Of a DNA stretch of 41,721 nt, positions 34,401 through 41,721 are shown one piece after another; the stretch's first letter is position 1; each line of letters begins with the position of its first letter. The notes under the pieces were generated by a model that was not told the DNA's origin, made no database searches, and was given only the letters and a program-made list of their open reading frames with translations. This DNA is from Saccoglossus kowalevskii (lineage: Eukaryota; Hemichordata; Enteropneusta; Harrimaniidae). The position numbers and the translations under genes were made by a program. Location of the stretch: the NCBI RefSeq assembly GCF_000003605.2, contig NW_003135351.1, forward strand, positions 90,856 through 132,576, given 5' to 3'.

Positions 34401-37400
34401 GTTTGTTTATTAGACAGAAAGAGGGACAAGATATAGCAAGCATATGGTGACCTACAGGAAACACAACAAGCAAACATTTGGTATTGCACAATAAAAATAA
34501 TGTCTATCACTCAAACCTTCCTTTGTTTACGGGGCCATGGCATGTACTCACTGACAGGAAACAAGGCAAACACAGGTCTGTCTCAGAAAAGCAGGTCGGC
34601 TTCAATTAGGATATTTTGGTGTAACTGAAAATTCCACATTTTTTGATTGATACATTGTTGCAAAGTCTGGGGTCGGCTACAAATAGACATGCGGCCTCAA
34701 AAAGGAATTTTACGGTATACGGTATTGATGTATGCGGTATATCCTTGCCATTGATTGGAAAGGAGACATGACGTACTAATATATATTCTTGCTGTACGAA
34801 ATGAGAAATGCCGTACTGGGGAAATATATCCTTGCTATTTGCCATATCACTGAAACGCTATATACACCCACCAAGTTAAATGGTAGAGCCCAAGATGGCA
34901 GTTGATTTGCATTTACGAATCGGTTCAATCAGGCTCTCTGGGTTTCATGTTTTGAATCAATAGATGTCAATCATTCAAATACAGTACGATGTATACCATC
35001 GCAGGATTATTAAGTTATGAAGGGCGACACTATCAATTTTGAACGTCGCGTCGCGTCGCCACATAGGGTTGGGTCGATGTGGTGGGTCGAGATGTCCAGG
35101 GTGTCTGTGTCAAGAGAATTTTGGGTCGAGATGTCTAAAAATTTGTTCAAACATGAATTTTACTGTAGCCAGTTTAGGAACTATGATTATCAGTCTAACT
35201 GGCAGGTTTATTTTCAAGACATGGGATAAAATTAATAATTCTGTCTTACAAAGACGTAGAAATAATTGGACAGAACGAAGACATTTTTACTACTGATAAT
35301 GAGAACCAGATGTTAGTAATATGCTCTCCAATATCTGTCAATAAGTGTAGTAAAAAGATGTGTTGTTAGTGGAGTTATACAATCATTTTATTATTCTATA
35401 ACTTAAGGAACATTGTACATGTAGTATTTAGGTATTTTCTTGCAAAATTTTGCTCACCGATAGATGTGTTTGCTCTACTATTATTTATTTTAGGAACTTT
35501 TATACAATGTTACATTGTTCTATAAGTGATATTGAGATTAATATAGTGCTTGTAGTATAATTTGAGGAAGATGAATATTAATTATTTAATTAATTATTAA
35601 ATTTTAGTCAGTATTTTCTATGCAAAATGTTTGCATATATAAATACATCGTTTCACTTTTGCTATGCAAAGAAAAGTTTGAGACTCTGAATAAACGGACA
35701 AGGTTCTAATAGTTACGTTATGTTTTTCTCCTCATTACCCAGTTATATCTATAACAGTGTTTTATTTTTCGAAAAAATCTCCAAATAACTTTTCTAGGTG
35801 TGAACAAATTAAGTTAAAGATTGAGGGAGTATATCCCCAATCAGGGGACTTGGGCTGCTTATCAATTACCAAGCCTTGTTGGGTCAAAAACTGTCACTGT
35901 ATGAAGAATTGTCTTGTGATTTGTTTGCCAATCTGATGAATTTTGTGGCAAAGTACGCTACTGGTAGATGTTATTACCTCAGACGCCCTGTTTTGAACCA
36001 AGTTCGGTATTGACTGAATAATACAAACCTGAAGACCATCATACCACCTGTACTGCCATCACTACTGACAGCATTAATGGCATGGTTTCCAATCATGTAA
36101 TTGATATTACCAAAAAATGTTTGTATCGACATCTGTGTTTGACTGGCAGCAGAGAAACTTGTTAAAATGATTCTTGAGTGTTTTATTTTTTTTCAGCAAT
36201 TTGTTAAAAGCAGTAAAAATATCACTAGGGTAGTTGTTTTATTGGAAGCGAAAATAGTATTAATGTGTTTTTTTTATATTTGTAGCATGGAGGTGGAATT
36301 ATCACGAGCAAGTTGGATCAAAACTGTATAAAGTAAGTTTTTGCAAAATTTGTATTACCATTTCAGTGCTCCAACAAACAAATGACCCAAGTGGCATACC
36401 ACATGACAGTATCATGAGTTGGTAATCAGACCTTACTTTCCAAGGCGAGTGATCACTTAACTGACCTATGACTCATCCAAATTAAGACTAAAGACTAAGG
36501 ATGCCTCAGTGTTTTAGGAGAGTTAATTTTTCAGTCTCTGGGCATTCTAAAAAGGCAGGCCTGAGAAAAGCTAGTTAGTATACTCCCAATTGATATACTA
36601 TTACTGTAATATACTTTACTTTTGCTGAAGGGATGATTCAGTGAAAATAAAATATAACGAATATCCCATTTTTTTTCTATATTTTACATTCAACTCAACT
36701 CAAATATATTTTGTACAAAACACTAACGTCTATTCAGTGAAAATTATTCCCAAGTAAAATATTTTACTGTATTTAATAGCATAGCCCCCCCCCCCCCTAA
36801 TTGCAGACTTCAGAAATAAACATATTGTGCATTTGCTATATTACTAGCAGATGCACTTATTAGGTAAATGACAGGTGTGTGTATGTTGCCAAAATACAAT
36901 GTTCTTCTCAGAAGAATATCATATTGTATTGGTTAATTTGCATAACAATACAGTACATATATGTGAATTATTTTATCATATTCATTGTTATGCTAAATTG
37001 GCCCTATTATTTATCAAAAATTAAACATTTAAATGCAATTTTTTGCATAAATGTGCTTCCAAAAATAAAATTTTATGTTCATTTTCTAAGGGTTTATCAT
37101 TATAAATGTGCCCTTTTAATTTAGCAAAAGTTTTTTTTCTTTTTTAGGACATCCAATTTTGTGTTATTTTTATTAATGTACTGGTTGCCTAACACCTTTC
37201 TTGTTTGCCAAAACTTTACCAACAAATATTTAATAAAATTAATCATACCATGAACAAATAATTATTTTTAGAGGTGGCCACTTGTTACTGGTCACTGAAA
37301 CAATCTCTACGCTACAATGTACTGGTCAGTGAAACAATCGCAATATTGTTGTAAATACATATACTCATTGCTTTCATATTACAAAACAAGAATGGCCAAA

Positions 37401-40400
37401 GTTACTTAATAGAAAAAAATTTATGTTTTAAATTATTTAGTATGTCATTGCATATTCAGAATTGCAGATGCCAAGGATAGCATACGATCTGATAACTACA
37501 TCAATGCAACATATATCAATGACTGTGTTCAACAAAATAGACTGATATCTACAGATAAATACAAGTAAGTCATCAGTAAAACAAAGGAATTTATATTAGC
37601 TGCCACTTGGAGGGCAAAATTTCCCACTTGTCCAGTTCAGCAGATTTCACACATCTCATAGCATATCGTAGGTGAGACTATCTCATTTTCAGGCATCATG
37701 CCCCCTTCATACAATGCTGAGGCTGTGGCACACTTGGTCATAGTACGAGGTCAATCTTGTTTGGTATTCAACTTGAGCTTGGACTTTGTCTGGTGCAATA
37801 AATACTACGCTATTGGTGATCAGGGCTAAAATAAACGATTGTAATTTATGTTTGCGAGAAGAAAGTTCAAAGAAATACATTTGTGTTACTCACCTACAAT
37901 CATTTTAAATATATACGACATTCAGCTCACCATAATAAGAATTTCGGCTAAGTTTAATTAAGTCTTCAACAGTATATGTTATGGTAAAGTTTTTGCGAGA
38001 TACAAGCACATATGGACATTGGTTTGTATTGTCTTAGTACAATATATCATAGAGAATAATCTACTAACAAGTAATCAACTGGTTGTGTTTTCAATGAACA
38101 TGCAATTATAACTTGCTTACTGACTTTATCGCACTGAATTTGTGTTGATTTTAGAGAAACTGAAGAGTTTCATTCTCTTACTTTTTTTTCGAAAAAAAAA
38201 TATGTACGATGCAACTGGCTGATGCACATGCTTCATTTCTGGTCAATTTATTTTCTGAAATCCATTTAGGAATTTTTTTTTGAATTTTTGTCATCGAAAT
38301 TATGCCATGTGTAAGTACAGTGTATGGTGAGAACATTTTATCCAAGGAAGCAATGGTAAATGGTTCAAAAATCTCCATTTTCATGGATGTTTGGTGACCA
38401 TATATTTTTAGCTGGGTTGTAAAAAAATATCTAATCACCATTTGGTGATATGAGAATCTCACTAACACATTTTGTCAATCATTTATTTCAGATTGAAGTT
38501 TAAGGCGAGTTCGCCCACACCATCATTGAGTGACTCAGTATGCAGGTAAGCATTCATACTCCACCCACACCATCATTGAGTGACTCAGTATGCAGGTAAG
38601 CATTCATACTCCACTCACACCATCATTGAGTGACTCAGTATTCAGGTAAGCATTCATACTCCACTCACACTATCATTGAGTGACTTACCCGGTAGTATGC
38701 AGGTAAGCATTCACTCTCCTCCCACACCATCATTAAGTGAATCAGTATGCAGCTAAGCATTCATACTCCACCCACACCATCATTGAGTGACCCAGTATGC
38801 AGGGAAGCATTCATACTCCACCCACACCATCATTGAGTGACCCAGTATGCAGGGAAGCATTCATACTCCACCCACACCATCATTGAGTGACTTAGTATGC
38901 GAGTAAGCATTCATACTCCACCCACACCATCATTGAGTGACTTAGTATGCAGCTAAACATTCATACTCCACCCACACCATCATTGAGTGACCCAGTATGC
39001 AGGGAAGCATTCATACTCCACCCACACCATCATTGAGTGACTTAGTATGTCTAAAAACAAGTATTCACTCAAATATAAATTTGTCTTTCACAGCATAGTA
39101 TTCTTTAATTGCACTAGGGTGCTCTTCATTGTTTTATTGTTAATCTTTCTATAGCGTTGGACGATCCAAGTATAATTCTGTAGAGGATGATAAGATACTT
39201 AAATATCTTGCTTTACATCGCTATGAGTGTCTTGGTGGTAACCAAATATGGAAGAAGATGGAAATGCTGAAGGTACCGTCACATTCTTTGAGAATTGTCT
39301 TGTAGTGATAGCATAGTTGGTTCTGTGGTTACTGTAAGCCTTCTACCGCATGTGCTCCAATTTGTAGTGCATGCGAGTGTGTCTACAGTGTCTCCTTTGC
39401 TCTATTAGTCGTGCATATCTTTGATCAATGTGCGTAATATTTCAATAATTCATTAAAAAACAAACTTATATATGTATAGACGCTTCTATTTGAAATTTAT
39501 TTTCAATAGAGCAAAATACAGTATAAATAATTTATTTCTTGGATCACCAAATTACTCTCTATAAGCTTTTTCTTTTCTTAAGGAATTCAACCACTTGGCT
39601 AAGAAATTAAAGTACTTAAACGATATCAGTCCACCTTGATGTTTTTTGTTTTTGCTCCAGACTAATGCGCAGATTTGATTAGTTTTGGGTAAAAATCCGT
39701 GCAATATTAATTACCTAATTTGCATAATGATTAATCAATTTTCGGCTTTTCCACTGATATCTCAAGTAGTAATCATCACATTTCAATAAAACTTGGTACA
39801 TGGATGTCATAGTACACTGCACAAACCTGATAGTTTTTAGGGTAATATGAGTACTTATTAATTACCTAATTTGCATAATTAATTCATTTTCAGCTTTTGA
39901 TATTTCAAGTAGTAATCATCACATTTCAATGAAATTTGGTACATAGATGTCATAGGACACTGCACAGACCTGATAGTTTTTAGGGTAATAGCAGTACATA
40001 TTAATTACCTAATTTGCATAATGAATTAATTTTCAGCTTTTGATATTTCAAGTAGTAATCATCACATTTCAATGACACTTAGTACATAGTTACTTAAAGG
40101 CCCAGGTATACTATAAATACGCTCCTAAACAATAGGGATTATTTCCTTGCTTGTCAAGCTGTAGTAAACAACTCAAGCCAAGCTCCGGTAAAAACGCGTT
40201 TTCTCATCCTTACAGGTCGATTATGTCGTGCCAAAGTGAATGTATGTGACTATGAATATCACAGCAGTGACTGTGTTTAGTATTTATGACAATTAATAGT
40301 GTACGAGCAGAGATTTTGGCGGATAAAAGTCAAAAACACGAAATAATTAACTACTGTCAATCAAAGTCATGTGATGTTGGACCGCTGAAACAGGATGCGT

Positions 40401-41672
40401 CATAGGCTATGCAAGTGATTAACAACACACATTAGCATAGCCACACCTTCAATTCACACTTGCCTGGGGCAAGTGAATTGGGCCTTTAAGGACTGTGCAG
40501 ACCCCTGATTAGTTTTTGGTAAAATATTTGTGCATATTGATTACCTTATTAGCATAATTAGTTAATTTTCAGCTTTTTGCCTGATATCTCAAGTACTAAT
40601 CATCATATTTCAATGAGACTTGCTGCATAGATCTTTTAGGACTATGCAGAGAGACCTGATTAGTTTTAATTGGATATTAATTACCTAATTTGCATAATGT
40701 TCCACTGATATATAAATAACCACGAATTGGATTTTAATGAAACTTTTAAAGAGAACTATGCAGAGACCCAATTAGTTTTAATTGGATATTAATTACCTAA
40801 TTTGCATAATGTTCCACTGATATATAAATAACCACGAATTGGATTTTAATGAAACTTTTAAAGAGAACTATGCAGAGACCCAATTAGTTTTAATTGGATA
40901 TTAATTACCTAATTTGCATAATGTTCCACTGATATATAAATAACCACGAATTGGATTTTAATGAAACTTTTAAAGAGAACTATGCAGAGACCCAATTAGT
41001 TTTTGGTAAATATTTATGCTTATTAATCACCTAATTAACATAATTAACACTGATATCTCAATTACTGATCATCACATTTGAATAAAATTTGGAACATGAA
41101 TGCTCTAGGACAATAGACAGGCCTGATTAATTTTGGGTTAAAATTTGTTCACATTAATTCTCTAATTAGCATAATAATTCATAATTTTCTTGTTCTGTTC
41201 TGTTCATAATAGTTACCTGATTTATATAATTAGTTTTCAGCTTTTCCATCAATATCTCATGTACAAGTAATTTTGATTTAATTTTTAATGTGTCTTCAAT
41301 ACTCTCACAGGAATTCTTTCTAAGCTTTCTTTGATTCTTTCCATGTGTCAGATTTTCTATGTTTAAACTCATGTTACCTCTGACTTAAAACATACTCTAA
41401 GTATCCAACAACTCAACAATTAAACTCCAATTAGTCCAATTAATGGAACGGATGATCGTTGTTGTTAGAAGAAACATTTAAATCATTCACTGTTTATTCT
41501 CAGATTACTGATCATAGCTGGCAATCGATGAAAGACCACTTTCGACGAATTTTAAAGCCTCGGTTACAAACATATATCAAGAAACATGAACAGGCAAAGA
41601 AGAATCAAGTTGACAAAAACTCTAAACCCAAGTCACCAATTAAAAGTATACTTAAAAAGACTCCACCGACAG
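28352..41672 (+). CDS. TERF2IP: TERF2IP (RAP1 shelterin protein), 5' six exons, 3' end outside
   Basis: Exons 28352-28471, 36286-36332, 37460-37564, 38492-38545, 39155-39272 and 41504-41672 join in frame to give the first 204 residues. RAP1 binds the telomere protein TRF2, protects telomere ends from homologous recombination and also acts in NF-kB signalling. Seen: THSSTLF at residues 8-14 and FYMRP near 24-28, as in human RAP1; a BRCT domain over about 9-95 with HGGG at 41-44 and INATYINDC near 70-78; a Ser/Pro linker; and a Myb domain over about 112-168 with KYNSVEDDKIL, QIWKKME and DHSWQSMKDHF. A basic Lys-rich segment follows. The C-terminal RCT (TRF2-binding) domain must lie beyond the window. 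Intron 1 is 7.8 kb and full of transposons. The start is the ATGGCGGCGG at 28352; an in-frame ATG at 28313 would add 13 residues without family support. Confidence 0.93.
28551..28710. repeat. 80-bp direct tandem duplication
   Basis: Two adjacent copies (28551-28630 and 28631-28710) differ at only a few positions. They share TCAAAACAAGCTGGAAA and GATTACAACGCCTGGATC. They lie just after TERF2IP exon 1, so this is a recent duplication. Confidence 0.9.
29192..29270. repeat. ATCTCGAC-rich cluster
   Basis: ATCTCGAC/ACTCGACTC occurs four times in about 80 bp. The same word occurs inverted (GGGTCGAGAT) at 35071-35136, on the far side of both transposons. Confidence 0.6.
29697..29712 (-). terminator. 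Histone-type 3' stem-loop after the MULE ORF
   Basis: The minus strand reads GGCCCTTTTCAGGGCC: a perfect 6-bp stem with a TTTC loop, preceded by GCAAAAC and followed by ACCAC. This fits the SLBP-binding element of replication-dependent histone mRNAs at every position (GGYYYT TTTC ARRRCC plus ACCA). It begins 27 nt after the MULE stop codon, a usual distance for histone genes. CAAGA lies close downstream, and a purine-rich AAAAAGAGATA about 38 nt away is farther than a normal U7 target. No histone coding sequence is next to it. Confidence 0.7.
29740..31139 (-). pseudogene. Decayed MULE (Mutator-like) transposase, FLYWCH type
   Basis: Read on the minus strand, broken frames follow the domain order of metazoan MULE transposases. 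A FLYWCH-like zinc finger comes first (GYSYKAKTVKN, TTWCCSARP; about 31000-30850). Then come the N-terminal helper region (ADIVQEAIG, LIRTANHLKQKM), the DDE domain with first Asp in TWYMDATFKIV (about 30530) and second Asp in VMDFEAG (about 30340), the CYFHWT block, YIRQLIALPFLPEDEI (about 30200-30150), NNDVEG with the presumed catalytic Glu (about 30010), and the C-terminal YRQVQGKIFKL and AGDITTTYLL ending at TAA 29740-29742. At least four frame breaks and several stops, one of them replacing the Trp after NNDVEG, make it inactive. Terminal inverted repeats were not located. It lies antisense in TERF2IP intron 1. A histone-type stem-loop follows 27 nt after the stop. Confidence 0.88.
32539..32551 (-). 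promoter_or_regulatory. HDE-like purine-rich element (U7 snRNA target)
   Basis: The minus strand AAAAAGAGCGAGA lies 12 nt after the stem-loop. It shares AAAGAGC with the vertebrate histone downstream element AAAGAGCTGT and sits at the expected spacing. Whether it pairs with the host U7 RNA is unknown. Confidence 0.4.
32564..32579 (-). terminator. Degenerate histone-type stem-loop after the pogo ORF
   Basis: The minus strand reads AGTCCTTTTCAGGGTC. It has the same TTTC loop and CCT/AGG inner stem as the histone element, with two G-U wobbles and an outer A-C mismatch. It is preceded by CAAACAAAAC and followed by ATCAC. It begins 60 nt after the transposase stop. It looks like a decayed version of the element behind the MULE. 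Confidence 0.5.
32640..34180 (-). pseudogene. Degraded pogo-like transposase (Brinker-type HTH plus DDE)
   Basis: On the minus strand, a Brinker/CENP-B-like helix-turn-helix comes first (SFKLKAVCKALEW, ADHFGINEKQVRQW; about 34040-33900). It is followed by the helical region before the catalytic domain and by YPLSDIYNMDETPLWFDMPG with the first catalytic Asp (about 33580-33530). Next are VLTIMADGQKVRPLIIFKG and TWKEIRVEVQKKGYI (about 33330), then VKEEL, IAVIPGELMSLLQPLDVGVN (about 32990-32940) and an acidic C terminus RDDDDG with stop TAA 32640-32642. It resembles POGK/Tigger proteins. Stops after the Brinker domain and after IIFKGK, a frameshift near a homopolymer at about 33460, and loss of the recognisable second-Asp block (LVLDSF-like) make it inactive. 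A minus-strand GTAAGTATT at about 33310 and a pyrimidine-rich acceptor near 33110 could mark an intron, but the joined frame does not restore the missing Asp. Confidence 0.88.
35071..35136. repeat. GGGTCGAGATGTC cluster
   Basis: Three degenerate units (GGGTCGATGT, GGGTCGAGATGTCC, GGGTCGAGATGTCT) are in opposite orientation to the 29192-29270 cluster. Just upstream is a short CGCGTCGCGTCGC tract. Confidence 0.6.
36286..36332 (+). CDS. TERF2IP: TERF2IP exon 2 (BRCT, HGGG)
   Basis: The acceptor is tatttgtag and the donor gtaagt. It encodes HGGGIITSKLDQNCI plus two bases of Lys. The HGGG matches the human LHGGG of RAP1. Confidence 0.9.
36333..37459 (+). other. TERF2IP intron 2
   Basis: GT-AG intron with one MITE, a poly-C run at 36785-36797 and AT-rich sequence. 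Confidence 0.8.
36602..36771. mobile_element. MITE, TACTGTAAAAT family, copy 3
   Basis: TACTGTAATATACTTTA is at the left and an imperfect inverse at the right. It shares AAGGGATGATTCAGTGAAAA and TATATTTTACATTCAACTC with copy 1. It lies in TERF2IP intron 2. Confidence 0.7.
37460..37564 (+). CDS. TERF2IP: TERF2IP exon 3 (BRCT end)
   Basis: The acceptor is catattcag at 37458-37459. The next AG (attgcag) would create an immediate stop, which decides the choice. It encodes IADAKDSIRSDNYINATYI to TDKY. The donor is gtaagt. Confidence 0.9.
37565..38491 (+). other. TERF2IP intron 3
   Basis: GT-AG intron of 927 bp. A 96-codon minus-strand open frame at 38178-38468 has no recognisable domain and is taken as chance. 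Confidence 0.75.
38492..38545 (+). CDS. TERF2IP: TERF2IP exon 4 (linker)
   Basis: The acceptor is tttatttcag and the donor gtaagc. It encodes LKFKASSPTPSLSDSVC and part of Ser. The last 32 exon bases and the donor are the founder of a tandem array that continues to 39050. Confidence 0.88.
38514..39050 (+). repeat. 50-bp minisatellite made of TERF2IP exon 4 end plus splice donor
   Basis: There are eleven units of 50 bp (unit 4 is longer, the last is cut), each starting YYCACACCATCATTGAGTGA. Unit 1 is the real exon 4 end (38514-38545) with its donor gtaagc and 18 intron bases. Units 2, 3 and 4 keep CAG|gtaagc and unit 8 keeps gtaagc. Units 5, 6, 7, 9 and 10 have lost the GT by substitution (agctaa or agggaa). 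Confidence 0.95.
39155..39272 (+). CDS. TERF2IP: TERF2IP exon 5 (Myb helices 1-2)
   Basis: The acceptor is tttctatag and the donor gtaccg. It encodes VGRSKYNSVEDDKIL to KKMEMLK, the first part of the RAP1 Myb domain. It ends in phase 0. Confidence 0.92.
40093..40490. mobile_element. 398-bp MITE inserted in the tandem array
   Basis: The ends are inverted: CTTAAAGGCCCA at 40093 and TGGGCCTTTAAG at 40490. The array sequence (…TACATAG… GACTGTGCAGACC) resumes on either side, which delimits the insertion. No ORF is present. Confidence 0.75.
40660..41001. repeat. 112-bp near-perfect triplication
   Basis: TGCATAATGTTCCACTGATA occurs at 40691, 40803 and 40915 with essentially identical intervening sequence. 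This is a recent local amplification inside the older array. Confidence 0.92.
41504..41672 (+). CDS. TERF2IP: TERF2IP exon 6 (Myb end and basic region)
   Basis: The acceptor is tttattctcag and the donor gtatga. It encodes ITDHSWQSMKDHFRRIL and then a Lys/Pro-rich stretch ending KSILKKTPPT. The following exons lie outside the window. Confidence 0.9.
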
Positions 41673-41721
41673 GTATGAATGCATTACATGGAAAGCTCAA
41701 TGATAACCATTGTTTTTTATT

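Larger units (their letters stand above)
32239..34715 (-). mobile_element. pogo/Tigger-type DNA transposon with perfect 24-bp TIRs
   Basis: The ends are 24-bp perfect inverted repeats (32239-32262 and 34692-34715, CCGTAAAATTCC… outward), flanked on both sides by TA (32237-32238 and 34716-34717), the target duplication of Tc1/mariner/pogo elements. The element is 2477 bp long. A motif AGTC(A/T)GGGGTCGGCT with the following CAA recurs near both ends in the same orientation (about 32312 and 34664), with a shorter copy at 34591-34606. The transposase is on the minus strand, antisense to TERF2IP, in its intron 1. Confidence 0.92.
39700..41180. repeat. Degenerate tandem array, 140-150 bp period, in TERF2IP intron 5
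   Basis: The phrase TTACCTAATTTGCATAAT recurs at about 39711, 39862, 40005, 40541, 40681, 40793, 40905 and 41027, each time followed by TTTCAGCTTTT or CCACTGATAT-like text. The spacing is about 140-150 bp, falling to 112 bp in the last copies. A 398-bp element interrupts the array. Confidence 0.85.

Noticed and set aside
37455-37465. Alternative acceptor attgcag for TERF2IP exon 3
   Set aside because: It leads to TAG within four codons; the acceptor at 37459 preserves the BRCT frame.
39578-39640. Possible extra TERF2IP exon after a cttaag acceptor
   Set aside because: The Myb domain is continuous when exon 5 joins 41504 directly; an insert would break helix 2-3.

Overview
This is an intron-rich, AT-rich metazoan genomic window, most likely from a marine invertebrate. 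The evidence is GT-AG introns of up to about 8 kb, dense small inverted-repeat elements, frequent TACATGTA words, and proteins that align well with human ones yet are clearly diverged. The phylum cannot be fixed from the sequence. There is one assembly gap (N run 19926-20635), which lies inside an intron.

Four host genes are recognisable in two divergent pairs. TIMM10B (minus, 3 exons, 1730-3763) faces ARFIP, an arfaptin (plus, coding exons 14399-21897). TIMM8 (minus, single exon, 27760-28002) faces TERF2IP/RAP1 (plus, from 28352, six coding exons seen, 3' end beyond the window). The order is therefore TIMM10B(-) ARFIP(+) TIMM8(-) TERF2IP(+). Two of the four encode small-Tim chaperones of the mitochondrial intermembrane space. 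The TIMM10B-ARFIP head-to-head pair matches human TIMM10B-ARFIP2 at 11p15.4. Most exons are too short for an ORF scan and were found by joining splice sites to family alignments.

Layout: 1-1600 holds small repeats, including an inverted pair of tRNA-like SINE copies. 1730-3763 is TIMM10B. 3764-14398 is the shared promoter region and presumed 5' UTR intron of ARFIP, with several MITEs. 14399-21897 is ARFIP. 21898-27759 is intergenic with MITEs. 27760-28351 holds TIMM8 and a 349-bp shared promoter. 28352-41672 is TERF2IP. Its 7.8-kb first intron holds a decayed MULE transposon and a pogo/Tigger-type transposon, both on the minus strand. Its later introns carry tandem arrays, one of which is built from copies of an exon end and its splice donor.

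The most striking observation is that both transposase genes are followed, 27 and 60 nt after the stop codon, by a sequence resembling the histone mRNA 3' stem-loop. The MULE copy is canonical (GGCCCTTTTCAGGGCC followed by ACCAC). The pogo copy is decayed but is followed 12 nt later by a purine-rich stretch resembling the U7 snRNA-binding histone downstream element. This suggests, without proving, that these transposon families end their mRNAs as replication-dependent histone genes do. No CRISPR array, prokaryotic operon or virus was seen.
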